DNA of 64,000 bases from positions 1 through 64,000 of the forward strand of contig JAEOUN010000074.1 of assembly GCA_016839245.1 (NCBI GenBank). The letters are read 5' to 3'. Below are positions 46,025 through 55,838 of the stretch, one piece after another. Every line of letters starts with the position of its first letter. The stretch's first letter is position 1. The DNA is from Candidatus Thorarchaeota archaeon (GTDB lineage Archaea > Asgardarchaeota > Thorarchaeia > Thorarchaeales > Thorarchaeaceae). Both the position numbers and the translations under genes were made by a program. Under the pieces are notes generated by a model. That model saw nothing but the letters and a program-made list of their open reading frames with translations, had not been told where the DNA came from and ran no database searches.

Positions 46025-47251
46025 TCACGATATTTTAGTAGAATCATCTGTAGTTAGGATTTTTGCATCAGTATCTAGTAGTTCCATCTCATCTTTTTGA
46101 TATTGATGAAGTAATGAGAAAACAAGTATCAATGCAACAAAATTACAGACCATATTTACAAAAGAGAGGGGTTGTACTCGTAAAAAGACATATTCAGCTA
46201 GTAAACCACCAAGTAGAGGACCAATCCAAGTACCAGCATTCTGTGCGCCATAGATTAGAGACATGGCTCGTCCCCTTTCATCTTCACTAGAAATCATTGC
46301 CGCTAGTGCAGAGGTTGCTGTTGAAGACAAAGGATAGATAGGCAATGACCACATTATTGTTGCAACAATTGGATTGTCAACTATTCCAAATAGGAATGCA
46401 AAGAGAGTATAAGAGAGGTAAGCAACAATCAGAACCTTAACGGGACCCCGCCGATCAACTATTTTTCCGACATAACCAGTAATGATTACAGCCAAGAAGG
46501 TTGCTCCAGAATTAGCATACCCAACATATGATGTAGAACCAAGTAATTCATCCACAATCATAATTGCAAGAAATGCTGAAACCATGTTGATACCTATCTG
46601 GCTGGATAGAACAGCTCCTGTTAGACGACTTATTCCAGGCTTTCGAAGAAGAGAGCGGATATTGCCTTTATTGACAATTGTCAAATTATTGAATGGAATA
46701 TCTCGAATAAGAAATAAGGTACTAGCTGTTGCACAAAGTGATAGAAGAGCAGATATTACAAATAATGTTCTCATCCCTATAATGTCATAAAAGATGCCAC
46801 CAAAGAAAGCTCCGAAGAACCAACCACCAGATTGTGCAGCAACAAAATATCCTAATCGTTCACCTTTATTCTTGACATTGGTTGTGAGATGAGCTTGTCC
46901 CATTGGCAAAGCGGCAGAGTAGAATATTGCACCGACTCCTGCTACAAGGAGATATTGAACGATATTGCCTACAATCGAATAGAAGTAGAACATTAAGGCA
47001 TATCCAATAAAACCAATCACCATGAAGATCTTTCTTTTATGAGTGCGGTCTGAAAGAGAGCCCCATACATTTGTCATGAACATTACAACAATAGCAGGAA
47101 AGGCGAAGGCTATAGATTGTTCTAAGAAAGATAATGCATTGAGTTCATGTTTGAGAAAATAGGTCACAAACTGCCAAGTAATAGCTTGAGCTGCTGATGC
47201 CAGAGCATATGCAAGATAAACAGATGCGGTTGCTCGGTTTAAAGCTTCCAT
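46025..47251 (-). CDS. MFS transporter
   Basis: About twelve hydrophobic segments; the loop between helices 2 and 3 reads GSLSDRTHKRKIF, a clear motif A (GxxxDRxxRR), and the loop between helices 8 and 9 reads GKIVDRRGPVK. 408 residues is normal. The start ATG 47251 has GAGAGGT about 12 bases before it on the minus strand. It is divergent from the acyltransferase gene (121 bases between) and converges with the zinc-ribbon protein gene. Substrate unknown. Confidence 0.82.
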   Translation of the reverse strand: MEALNRATASVYLAYALASAAQAITWQFVTYFLKHELNALSFLEQSIAFAFPAIVVMFMTNVWGSLSDRTHKRKIFMVIGFIGYALMFYFYSIVGNIVQYLLVAGVGAIFYSAALPMGQAHLTTNVKNKGERLGYFVAAQSGGWFFGAFFGGIFYDIIGMRTLFVISALLSLCATASTLFLIRDIPFNNLTIVNKGNIRSLLRKPGISRLTGAVLSSQIGINMVSAFLAIMIVDELLGSTSYVGYANSGATFLAVIITGYVGKIVDRRGPVKVLIVAYLSYTLFAFLFGIVDNPIVATIMWSLPIYPLSSTATSALAAMISSEDERGRAMSLIYGAQNAGTWIGPLLGGLLAEYVFLRVQPLSFVNMVCNFVALILVFSLLHQYQKDEMELLDTDAKILTTDDSTKIS

Positions 47252-47372
47252 ATACAGGACCTCTCGTCTTGGATTTGCAATGCAGACTACTCTCCTTATG
47301 GATGTGACGGATTAAGACAACTTTTCAGCTCTAGATTCCTAACGATGCGCAGGTAGGATTGTATATTTACCG

Positions 47373-48842
47373 ATGTTTTCAAGATATTTTCGAACTGAAA
47401 TGTCTAGTTCTCAATCTCAAGAAGCAGTCGTAGAAATTAAAGAGGATTTGACGCACCTTGATGAGAGAAAGAGGCCCTACTATTTTCAATTAGATGTTCT
47501 CAAGGCAATTGCGATTGTTTTTGTTGTCATGGATCATAGTCTAACTTGGACAATTAAGGGATCAATTGGAAGCCTATTTTGGGAAAGACTCTCGATGCCA
47601 TTTTTCCTCATAGTCATGGGATTCAATATGGGCATCTCATTCAAATATAGCGGCGCTTCGAAATTAAGAGAATTCTACACTTTGGATTACTTCAAACGAA
47701 AAGTTGTACGATATATTTTCCCATTTCTCGTACTCTACATGGGTTCAATCCTGCTAGGAATTTACTATGGTTATATCGATACTAGTGAATATCTTTTGCT
47801 TGGTTACTTGCCTTTTTGGGGACCAGGCAATTGGTTTATTCCATTGCTTTTTGGATCGATATTCGTATTTCCTATTGTGTATTGGGCATTTAAAAAGCAA
47901 CCAAAATTGACCATTGTCCTGTGTTTCCTAAGTGAGATTACATTGCAACTCATTATGTATATTTGGTTCCCATATCCAATTGAAACGAGATTGGAAGGAT
48001 TCATCGTATCTGCGATAAGAGTCAACATCTTATTCTTCTTGCCCGCAGTAGCGATCGGACTATGGTTCTCAGAAGGGAATGATCTTTTTGCAAAGAGAAA
48101 TTGGTTTGTCCCAGTATATGCACTCATAAGTTTCATTTTTATGGTAGACTACACGACACACATTCTACAAAATATCCCTTCACTTCTAGGACAATCATTT
48201 ACTTTAATTGATACAATTATTCGAGGAGATTACACACTTCTTTTCTATGGCTATGCTGCATTTTTTGTCCTCGTGGCTATGAAAATAATTCCTCAAAAGG
48301 CGCATGGTCATGTGCAATTATTCATTCAGAAAATTGGCAAAGCATCATATCACATTCTATTATTTCAGATATTCTGGATGTCAATTGTCTATTGGAATAC
48401 CTCACACGAGGCCACATATTATCACGAAATTCCTGAATTTGCAGCAATCTTTGGATGGTCTACGCCGCTTTACTATATTCCCTTTTATCTCGTTAATCTT
48501 ACAATAAGTCTTACTGGTGGACTAATCTGGTATGAGGGAGAACGGAGAGCAAATGCACGTGGAAAACCTTGGTGGCAACATGTTTGGATGAAAAGAGCAT
48601 ATTATCTCTTTGGAGCCTTTCTGTCAATTATATTGATGGGTTCGTTGATTGGTATAGTAAGTGAACTCTCAGGACTGAACGCGTGGCAAAGAGCTCATGG
48701 ACCGTATTTTATTCTGAATGAGTATACAGGACCAGGTTTCATGGCAAATTTCATTATCATTCTTCTTTGTATTGGAATAACAATGATACTCATGTACAAG
48801 GCTTTTACAATGGATGATGAATCAATCCAGGAGTTACTGTAG
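47373..48842 (+). CDS. Membrane acyltransferase, acyltransferase-3 family
   Basis: A ten- to twelve-helix membrane enzyme of the OatA/acyltransferase-3 type. The first helix carries LDVLKAIAIVFVVMDHS, with the conserved His at the membrane edge, and a following RLSMPFFLIVMGFNMGISF helix typical of the family. A polar N-terminus of about 30 residues precedes it; ATG 47400 is an alternative start. A basic loop (ERRANARGKPWW) lies near residue 390. Such enzymes acylate surface sugars, peptides or lipids on the outer face. It is followed 51 bases later by an orphan ABC ATPase. Confidence 0.8.
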   Translation: MFSRYFRTEMSSSQSQEAVVEIKEDLTHLDERKRPYYFQLDVLKAIAIVFVVMDHSLTWTIKGSIGSLFWERLSMPFFLIVMGFNMGISFKYSGASKLREFYTLDYFKRKVVRYIFPFLVLYMGSILLGIYYGYIDTSEYLLLGYLPFWGPGNWFIPLLFGSIFVFPIVYWAFKKQPKLTIVLCFLSEITLQLIMYIWFPYPIETRLEGFIVSAIRVNILFFLPAVAIGLWFSEGNDLFAKRNWFVPVYALISFIFMVDYTTHILQNIPSLLGQSFTLIDTIIRGDYTLLFYGYAAFFVLVAMKIIPQKAHGHVQLFIQKIGKASYHILLFQIFWMSIVYWNTSHEATYYHEIPEFAAIFGWSTPLYYIPFYLVNLTISLTGGLIWYEGERRANARGKPWWQHVWMKRAYYLFGAFLSIILMGSLIGIVSELSGLNAWQRAHGPYFILNEYTGPGFMANFIIILLCIGITMILMYKAFTMDDESIQELL

Positions 48843-48892
48843 CAATCTGCGTTAGCCAGAGAGTATTTCAGGGGAACATACTTTGAAAAATT

Positions 48893-50020
48893 ATGGCTAC
48901 TGAAGAAAATGGACTCACAATCAAAATAGAAGGTCTCAAAGCATTCTATACATCAAAGAAGGGTCTAGTTCGAGCTGTCAATGACATATCTTTTGAAATA
49001 CGAGAAGGCGAATCAGTTGGTCTTTTTGGAGAATCAGGAGCAGGAAAGACATCGGTAGCATTAGCAATTTTGGGACTCTTTGATCGTATTTCACGTGATT
49101 TTGCATCAACCTCAGCAGATGCAGATAACAAGGAATTATGGGCATTACGAGATGAAGCAAAAAAGAAAGGATTAACATCCAAGGATATCGAGAGAGATTT
49201 ACCTGGTGTAGAGGGACATATTTGGTTTGAAGGAAAAGATCTCTTATCATTGGAAGAAAAAGAATACAGACGAATACGCGGAAACAGAATAACCTATGTC
49301 CCCCAAGGAACTACTAAATCACTCAATCCTTATTCCAATATTCAAGAACAGACTGCAGAAGCCATAGTTGCCCATGATGAGGAGAAGGAGATAAAGGAAT
49401 GGCAGGTAATGAAAAGAATTCTCCAAAGTCTTGATCTTGTCCAACTTGGTGATGTAGACATTCGGAAGGACATGAAACCTAGACAATTCAGTATGGGTGA
49501 AGACCAGCGAGTACTCATCGCAATGGCATTAGCTCCAGATCCAGCACTGTTAATAGCTGATGAGCCAACAACGGCAGTAGATATGGCAATTCAGCTCCGA
49601 ATTCTAGAAGCACTTCAAATCATCCGCGAGGATACTAAACTATCATTGCTGATTATAAGCAATAACCAAGGGACCATAGCACAAACATGCGATAAAGTAG
49701 CAGTCATGACAGCTGGCAAAATTGTTGAATTTGGTACTACTCAGATGATTATGAACACACCAGGACATCCATTTACTAGAGCATTCATTATGAGTAATCC
49801 TCCAATGGAGATCATCCGTAAGATGAAAGAGAAAGGATTGAGAATACGGGGGATTCCGGGAACGCTACCAGATCCTACACAGCCATTAGTTTGTTGCCCC
49901 TTCAGCAAAAGATGTGAGTACGCAATTGATCGTTGTCATGAGGAAATCCCTGAATATAGAGAGGTAGAAGATAGTCATTGGGTTATGTGTTTCAGATATG
50001 AAGAATTACCTGATTGGTAA
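48893..50020 (+). CDS. Orphan Opp-type ABC ATPase with degenerate motifs
   Basis: Resembles DppD/OppD ATPases but no permease or binding protein lies near. Walker A is intact (GESGAGKTS, 46-54) and Walker B is LLIADEP, but the signature reads FSMGEDQR instead of LSGGQ and the switch reads IISNNQG, with Asn in place of the conserved His. An acidic insert of about 45 residues follows the Walker A helix. The C-terminal tail has CCPFSKRCEYAIDRC, the usual cysteine motif. The gene at 53337 is a close relative with intact motifs and the same kind of insert. This copy may be a partly inactive partner in a heterodimer. ATG at 48893. Confidence 0.85.
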   Translation: MATEENGLTIKIEGLKAFYTSKKGLVRAVNDISFEIREGESVGLFGESGAGKTSVALAILGLFDRISRDFASTSADADNKELWALRDEAKKKGLTSKDIERDLPGVEGHIWFEGKDLLSLEEKEYRRIRGNRITYVPQGTTKSLNPYSNIQEQTAEAIVAHDEEKEIKEWQVMKRILQSLDLVQLGDVDIRKDMKPRQFSMGEDQRVLIAMALAPDPALLIADEPTTAVDMAIQLRILEALQIIREDTKLSLLIISNNQGTIAQTCDKVAVMTAGKIVEFGTTQMIMNTPGHPFTRAFIMSNPPMEIIRKMKEKGLRIRGIPGTLPDPTQPLVCCPFSKRCEYAIDRCHEEIPEYREVEDSHWVMCFRYEELPDW

Positions 50021-50021
50021 A

Positions 50022-50537
50022 CTATGATTTGTTCCAGAGACTGCCAAGTGTTTCGATTATCGAATCAACAGCTGAGTCCCACGCGTCAACGGCTAAATCA
50101 AGAGATGGTGCATTTATCATATGACGTACTTTTGCTATCTGAGCAGTATGATAAAGACCATGTTGATAGGTCCGGAAAACACACCAAGCAATAGACGGAG
50201 GATTGGATTCAGAAGGGGATATAATGACTAGGTGCTCAGGTGTACACTCTTGAACAACTCGTATAATCCCTTGAGTATTTTCTTCTAATTTTGTTCGAAC
50301 ATCTTCAAATGTGTTAATAGTGAATTTTGGAGCAATGTCGTGCTCAGCTTTATGGAACCAATATGTTTCAGAACCACCTATATGCCAAATTATTGATAGG
50401 AGATGTGGAAAATTTTCTTCATCTGATATCTCCTTCAATAGCAAATCTTGAGACAGACCATCAATGATTCGATACAAGTGAGTCCGCATATTATTATGAC
50501 ACTTGATCAGGTTGTCTCGTTTCCAAATATCGTTCAT
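50022..50537 (-). CDS. DinB-like metal-binding four-helix protein
   Basis: Matches the DinB/YfiT-like fold: a four-helix bundle with three His ligands, seen as IIWHIGGSETYWF and, about 90 residues later, YQHGLYHTAQI (HxxYH). 171 residues is usual. Members are small-molecule transferases (bacillithiol, mycothiol or glutathione dependent) or of unknown role; none of these thiols is established here. The gene converges with the ABC ATPase (1 base between stops). No ribosome site; perhaps leaderless. Confidence 0.75.
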   Translation of the reverse strand: MNDIWKRDNLIKCHNNMRTHLYRIIDGLSQDLLLKEISDEENFPHLLSIIWHIGGSETYWFHKAEHDIAPKFTINTFEDVRTKLEENTQGIIRVVQECTPEHLVIISPSESNPPSIAWCVFRTYQHGLYHTAQIAKVRHMINAPSLDLAVDAWDSAVDSIIETLGSLWNKS

Positions 50538-50639
50538 AGGTTGATAGTTATGCTCATGGATATTAATCTTGAGAGAAAAAGAAACCTCTAAAGTAGAATC
50601 ATTAAAGAGTAAGGTCCTAAGGGAGATTCTTTAAAAATT

Positions 50640-51833
50640 CTAATAGGCATTCGATTTTGGTGGTTTCTTATCGATTGTTACAAGTTCATATTCGCGGCTA
50701 CCAAGTCCTATCTCTTCTGCATAAGCTAATTGCAGCTCGGCAAAATCCAATAGCTCACCGGTCTTTGGATCCTTCTGTTGGTGAGCGGCAGCAAATATAC
50801 TATCTCCTTTGCTGACACCTCTAGCTTCAGAATCAGGATTAGGAATTGACTCGTTAATCGCATCCAGAGTTGCTTGATCAATTGCAAGGGGATCTCTTGA
50901 ACCAAAAATACCGATATCATGAATTAAAAGAGGTGCTCCAACGTTCCAACAATCACATTTGTCTGAAATATCAAGAGCCAAATTAAAGTAGTAAAATCGA
51001 TCTCGACCAATAAAATCGATAACACCTAAGGCATTCTCTACAAATCTAACAGCTTGATCCTTTGGAGGTCTCCAATCAATTGAGATAGCTCGTGCTTTTG
51101 CTTGACTTGAACATACACTTCTGCAATGACCACAGGAGATACATGTTTTCTCATTAATAACAGCTTTTTCGTCTATTGAAATGCAGCGCACCGGACAAAC
51201 TTTGAGACATAATGCACACTCTACTCCCAGACACTTCTCTGGATCAATTCTAGGTTTTCCAGTATAATGCATCGCAGCCTTGCCACTCTTTCCTACCATT
51301 CCAATCCCAATGTTCTTGATGGTACCACCCAAACCACTAAGTCCGTGGCCTTTAGCATGAGTGAGGACTATGATAATCTCGGCATCTAAAGCTGCAGCGG
51401 GAATGTCTACAAATTTAATGTATTTTCCTTTTGTCTTCACACGATGCACATCATTGCCCCAATATCCATCAATCATGATTATTGGAGCACCAATAGTTGC
51501 TTCACTAAAACCGTTGAGTGCAGCCATGCTAAGATACTCGGGAGCAGTCGTGCGACCACCATATGCACCTCCAGATCCATAACCTAATCCACAGCTTTCA
51601 GCAACATATGGATGCCCTCCAGCTGCTTTTACTAGGTCAACGATAGCGCGAACGTAAGCAGGTCGAATATAATTTGTATTCCCCCATGCTCCAAAATGAG
51701 TTTTTATCAAAACTTTGGAACCGGCCTTGATAGATTTCCTAAGATCAAGTATATCGAAAATGTGCTGGATTTTATCTAACATGTTGTAATCGGAACGAGC
51801 TTGGCGATTCGCAAAGAATACTCTTGATTTCAT
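50640..51833 (-). CDS. DUF362 protein with two 4Fe-4S clusters
   Basis: N-terminal DUF362 domain (about residues 1-190): KVLIKTHFGAWGNTNYIRP, a Gly-rich YGSGGAYGG loop, and GHGLSGLGGTIKNIGIG. It is followed by a ferredoxin-type region, CLGVECALCLKVCPVRC and CISCGHCRSVC, for two 4Fe-4S clusters (about 197-250), and a final DUF362-like part with DIGIFGSRDPLAIDQAT. Soluble redox protein of unknown role; the family is frequent in anaerobes. ATG at 51833 has GAGGT ten bases before it. Confidence 0.88.
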   Translation of the reverse strand: MKSRVFFANRQARSDYNMLDKIQHIFDILDLRKSIKAGSKVLIKTHFGAWGNTNYIRPAYVRAIVDLVKAAGGHPYVAESCGLGYGSGGAYGGRTTAPEYLSMAALNGFSEATIGAPIIMIDGYWGNDVHRVKTKGKYIKFVDIPAAALDAEIIIVLTHAKGHGLSGLGGTIKNIGIGMVGKSGKAAMHYTGKPRIDPEKCLGVECALCLKVCPVRCISIDEKAVINEKTCISCGHCRSVCSSQAKARAISIDWRPPKDQAVRFVENALGVIDFIGRDRFYYFNLALDISDKCDCWNVGAPLLIHDIGIFGSRDPLAIDQATLDAINESIPNPDSEARGVSKGDSIFAAAHQQKDPKTGELLDFAELQLAYAEEIGLGSREYELVTIDKKPPKSNAY

Positions 51834-51907
51834 TAAAGATCAGACCTCAAATGTTGTATTTCACTCATCTAAATAATAATTCTGAAACGAGTAGACACGT
51901 TAAAGTG

Positions 51908-53068
51908 TTAGACCTCTTCTACAATTGCTATTTCTTCATTAGTCTTATGCTTCGTAAAATCTTGAATCATGAGTTCCTCTTTGATTTGAATATCTGACTG
52001 TATAGGTAGTTGCACTTTTGGCTCAATATCTAATATGCCACAAAACATGAATTTTAGAATCCTAGATCTATTAACGACTTGAGCAGCAATCACCCAGGAT
52101 AAGAGAATGGAAGTCGTAATATTAGCTAGAAACAGTGGTGCGCCTGGATATATTGTCAAAAACTGCCAGATGGCTAACCCGCTGAGTAACTGTATGTTTA
52201 ACTGAATCATAAGAGGATGGAGTTCGTAAATCTCTTGGCCGTATTTATTGAACTTAGTCCCTATATATGAAATTCTTTTACTGAGATTTGCCGCATGGTA
52301 TGAAAGCACACCAAGAGCATATGTGCCCAGCAAACCTGTTGCCATATAGTAGTAAATTGATTGACCATAGATACTCTCACCGATATTAACAAAACCATTG
52401 ATTGAAGCAAGAAACAAGAATAAGATAACTGAAATGGGAATTGTGAATCCGTCGATCAGAGGGCTTATAGTCCATTGTTTAATCTGACGAATCTTGCGTA
52501 TCTCATTACCAATCATCATGAAAGACAATGCAATAAAAACTGCATCCAATCCCCATGGAACAAAATCAACACCCAATAGCATCTTGAATGATGTACCAAT
52601 TGCGGGTGCTATAGCAATAATCATGAGTCTATAAAGGCCATTCTTATTGTACATGTATTTATCAATGATAGTGAACAATACTATTGCTAGAAACATCGTT
52701 CTTAGAAACCAGAGATGAGTAACTCGACCTGGGGGACCATTCCCATAGAGAGACCAGTAGATAAAATCGAGGGGTGTAATTCCATAGTTTACAAATGGAA
52801 AGCAAATGGTATAGATTGCAACCATCATGGCTGTAAGCAATATGTATGGTATCATTAAGAATCTGAATCGTGAATAAATATATGATTTGATATCTTGACG
52901 ATGTTTGTTAGTATTATGTGTGACACCAAATAAGATGAAGAACACGGGGAGTACAAATCCAGTTAAAATTCCAGAGATAGAATCACGTGGTGTTGAATGT
53001 ACAATAATCACAAGCATTAATGCAATTGTTTTTGATAGGGATATCCATGTAATTCGCGTATCTGGCAT
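51908..53068 (-). CDS. Membrane acyltransferase, acyltransferase-3 family (second copy)
   Basis: About ten transmembrane helices. The N-terminus reads WISLSKTIALMLVIIVHS, with the family's conserved His near the end of helix 1, then GFVLPVFFILFGVTHN. A soluble C-terminal tail of about 45 residues is unusual. GAGGAG lies about eight bases before ATG 53068. It is divergent from the second orphan ABC ATPase (53337), paralleling the acyltransferase and ATPase pair at 47373-50020. Confidence 0.78.
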   Translation of the reverse strand: MPDTRITWISLSKTIALMLVIIVHSTPRDSISGILTGFVLPVFFILFGVTHNTNKHRQDIKSYIYSRFRFLMIPYILLTAMMVAIYTICFPFVNYGITPLDFIYWSLYGNGPPGRVTHLWFLRTMFLAIVLFTIIDKYMYNKNGLYRLMIIAIAPAIGTSFKMLLGVDFVPWGLDAVFIALSFMMIGNEIRKIRQIKQWTISPLIDGFTIPISVILFLFLASINGFVNIGESIYGQSIYYYMATGLLGTYALGVLSYHAANLSKRISYIGTKFNKYGQEIYELHPLMIQLNIQLLSGLAIWQFLTIYPGAPLFLANITTSILLSWVIAAQVVNRSRILKFMFCGILDIEPKVQLPIQSDIQIKEELMIQDFTKHKTNEEIAIVEEV

Positions 53069-53336
53069 CTAGTAACTCCTCGACAGCCATTATGGTGTTA
53101 CCAGCTTCCACATCGAGGGTCTTGTAGAGGATTTTCTGTTGGGATTGGCTCTTCAGTTCACTCCTATGGAGCAGGCTTTACGATTGGATGCGTATAAACA
53201 GACCCATAATTAAGACTTCTTATGTTACATAATACCAATATCACTGTATTATTTGGCAAAATTCAAGTACAGAGAAATTAGTGCTCTTTTAACACGCTTT
53301 ATTAGTCCAATTTTTCAAGCCCGAGGTGGTGTATGC

Positions 53337-54422
53337 ATGTCAAACGGAGAACCCATCCTTACAATAAAAAATCTCAAAGCATATTACCCCTCAAGGAAAG
53401 GACTAGTCCATGCAGTAGATGAGGTCTCATTATTTGTACGCGAGGGAGAATGCGTTGGCATACTTGGTGAGAGTGGTTCTGGAAAGACAAGCTTAGCACT
53501 TGCTACTTTGGGACTCTTTGAGAAAATTGCTAGATTCTCAGCGGGCGCATCGAATGATCCAGATCTTAGAAAAGCATTCAGCAAAGGGATAGAAGGGGAA
53601 TCTGAACGACCAGGAGTTCGAGGAAGTATCATATTTCGTGGTAGAGAATTGATGAGTCTTCCTCAAGAGGAGTTAGTAAAAATTCGTGGTAAGGAAATTA
53701 GTCTAATACCTCAAGGATTGGGACATGCACTAAATCCCCAACATAGTATTGGTTATCAGACTGCAGAGCCAATAGAAATTCATGAGGAACAAATAAGACT
53801 TATCGAATTGAAACGCAAAGTTCTCGAATACTTGGGTCTCGTACAACTACCTGATGCAGGTCTCCGTTTTGTGTTGGATCCAAGTAGTTTTAGTGGTGGA
53901 GAGAGTCAACGTATCTTAATAGCGATGGCTTTGATTTCAGGTCCCTATCTAGTAATAGCAGATGAACCTACTAGCGCCTTAGATGTAACAATGCAACGCC
54001 AAATATTGAATCTTCTAGAAATGATAAAAGATGAATTCAAAGTATCTCTTCTAATAATTAGCCATGATGCTGGAGTCATAGCAGAATTAGCGGATCGTGT
54101 CGCAGTGATGTATTGCGGCAAAATACTCGAATCAGGACCAGCAACTCAAATGTTTCATGAACCAAGACATCCCTATACAATGGGACTCATGGCTTCATTC
54201 CCAACAATAGCAATGATGCAGATACGTGCAGGCAAGAAACCTATACTGAGAGGAATTCCTGGAAATCCGCCTGACCTTGCAGAAATTCCGTCGGGTTGCC
54301 CATTTCATCCACGATGTCAATATGCGGATCAAATTTGCAGAGAAGTAGTTCCTCCTGACGAAGAAGTTGAACCTGATCATTGGATAAGATGTCATCTATG
54401 GAAGGATATTGCAAAAGAGTAG
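53337..54422 (+). CDS. Orphan Opp-type ABC ATPase with intact motifs
   Basis: An Opp/Dpp-like ATPase with no permease nearby. ATG 53337 (MSNGEPILTI) follows GAGGTGGT; an upstream frame extension is not family-like. Motifs are canonical: Walker A GESGSGKTS (44-52), Q-loop SLIPQGLGHALNP, signature FSGGESQR, Walker B LVIADEP and switch IISHDAG. A 40-residue insert after the Walker A helix (residues near 60-105) matches the paralog at 48893. The C-terminal CPFHPRCQYADQIC motif is present. It is likely the active partner of the degenerate copy, or an independent motor. Confidence 0.88.
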   Translation: MSNGEPILTIKNLKAYYPSRKGLVHAVDEVSLFVREGECVGILGESGSGKTSLALATLGLFEKIARFSAGASNDPDLRKAFSKGIEGESERPGVRGSIIFRGRELMSLPQEELVKIRGKEISLIPQGLGHALNPQHSIGYQTAEPIEIHEEQIRLIELKRKVLEYLGLVQLPDAGLRFVLDPSSFSGGESQRILIAMALISGPYLVIADEPTSALDVTMQRQILNLLEMIKDEFKVSLLIISHDAGVIAELADRVAVMYCGKILESGPATQMFHEPRHPYTMGLMASFPTIAMMQIRAGKKPILRGIPGNPPDLAEIPSGCPFHPRCQYADQICREVVPPDEEVEPDHWIRCHLWKDIAKE

Positions 54423-54425
54423 TGA

Positions 54426-54447
54426 GTGGGCATCATTTGATGCCCAC
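54426..54447 (+). terminator. Perfect palindrome after ABC ATPase
   Basis: GTGGGCATCA (54426-54435) and TGATGCCCAC (54438-54447) form a 10-base stem with a tight loop just after the stop; the following bases are moderately T-rich. Terminator or message-end hairpin. Confidence 0.6.
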
Positions 54448-54661
54448 ATGAGTTTCTCTTACGAGTCTGAGCGTCATGTACCTGCAAGTAATCAGCCAAT
54501 GTCATCCTATAAACAGATACACACACATCTATTGCGATTGATTTTTCCCGGCTTATTGGAATACTATGCATTCTTCTGATATATACATCTTGCCCAAAAT
54601 AATCATTTGAAGAATTCGAGATGACCAAAGAGTCTTGTTGAATGCAATTTATCGCATCAAA

Positions 54662-54696
54662 ACATAAAAAGAAAGAAAGGGAATAAACCCTTTCTT
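54662..54696 (-). terminator. Terminator of carbamoyltransferase gene
   Basis: AAGAAAGGG (54673-54681) and CCCTTTCTT (54688-54696) form a 9-base stem with a 6-base loop; on the minus strand it is followed by CTTTTTATG. Confidence 0.65.
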
Positions 54697-54699
54697 AGT

Positions 54700-55740
54700 T
54701 TATTTCTTGCCCATTGTAAGAGCCATGACTGCTTTTTGCACATGTAGACGTGCTTCAGCAACATCATAGACAATGGACTTTTTACTATCACAGACTTCAT
54801 CTGTCACTTCAGCATTACGATCAACAGGTCCGCAATGCGTAAAGAAAGCATCATTAGTCTTTGTCATCCAATCTTTTGTGGTAATCCAATCATCATGCTT
54901 TGACGCTTTTGCAATCTCTCGCTTCTTAGCTTCATCAACACCAAACTTATTCATGTCATCATAGAAATTCGAAGTCATCCAGTTTCTCGAGTATACAATA
55001 TCAGCATTTTTGTAACCATCTTCGAGATCATGCACAATTTCGAATGTACTGTCTGATGCTGCAGCATTTTCTTCACACATCTTAATCACACCAGGATCGA
55101 GATCATATCCTTGAGGATAAGCAAGAGTTACATCCATTCCTAGCCGAGAGTTCATCAGGATGCTCTCTTGTACACTGGACCAGGACCGAACCAAAGCTCC
55201 TTTGCCCCAGACTTGAAGTAGTTTCTTCCCCTTGAGGTTCTTTCCTGCATGCTGTCGATAACCCATGACATCAGCCAATCCTTGGAATGGATGATATTTA
55301 TCATGAGCCATACTGACAATTGGAACACTTGCATTCGTTGCATATTGTCTTAGTAGCTCTTCGCCTTGTCCGTAATAATCAATAGCAGTTTCTAAAATTC
55401 TAATACCAATTCCAACCGCATACCGACTCATGACTTGAGCAGCATCCTCAACAGTTTCACCAGCAGATTTTGATGACTTCAATCTCATTGATTTTGGTTC
55501 CAAAAACTGAGCGTGCCCACTGAGCTCTGTGGCAGCGGCTTCAAAGGATTGTCGCGTTCTGACAGATGGATTGTAAAAGAACATGAAAAATGTTCGACGA
55601 TCTAGACAATTATTTAATGGATGATCGTAGCGATTCCCTTTGAACTCAAAGGCAAGATTGAGAGCTTTTTCAATTTCATCAACACTCCAATCTTGTGTAG
55701 TAATTAGGTCTCTTCCGTAGAGTGAATTCATCTTTGTCAC
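54700..55740 (-). CDS. Carbamoyltransferase, acetylornithine/ornithine carbamoyltransferase-like
   Basis: Transfers the carbamoyl group of carbamoyl phosphate to an amine, probably ornithine or an acylated ornithine. The carbamoyl-phosphate loop is FYNPSVRTRQSF (xSxRTR) and the second site is HPFQGLADV. The second half (GMDVTLAYPQGYDL, then NADIVYSRNW) and the end (EARLHVQKAVMALTMGKK) resemble N-acetylornithine carbamoyltransferase and YgeW-type enzymes more than OTC. The loop usually HCLP reads HCGPVDRNAEVTDEV, and the position of the lysine that is carboxylated in acetylornithine enzymes appears to be Glu. GTG at 55740; ATG 55731 is an alternative. Confidence 0.82.
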   Translation of the reverse strand: MTKMNSLYGRDLITTQDWSVDEIEKALNLAFEFKGNRYDHPLNNCLDRRTFFMFFYNPSVRTRQSFEAAATELSGHAQFLEPKSMRLKSSKSAGETVEDAAQVMSRYAVGIGIRILETAIDYYGQGEELLRQYATNASVPIVSMAHDKYHPFQGLADVMGYRQHAGKNLKGKKLLQVWGKGALVRSWSSVQESILMNSRLGMDVTLAYPQGYDLDPGVIKMCEENAAASDSTFEIVHDLEDGYKNADIVYSRNWMTSNFYDDMNKFGVDEAKKREIAKASKHDDWITTKDWMTKTNDAFFTHCGPVDRNAEVTDEVCDSKKSIVYDVAEARLHVQKAVMALTMGKK

Positions 55741-55838
55741 GGTTAATAGAGAAAAGCACTTTAAGTTTTGAGTCTATCGAAGTAGACTATTTGCGCAAAC
55801 GAAATTGTTTTCAAAGGAAAAGAAAAGCAAGAAAGTCA

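Noticed and set aside
54392..54628. Minus-strand frame of 78 residues after the second orphan ATPase
   Set aside because: It overlaps the ATPase stop and the palindrome, with no ribosome site or recognisable motif.
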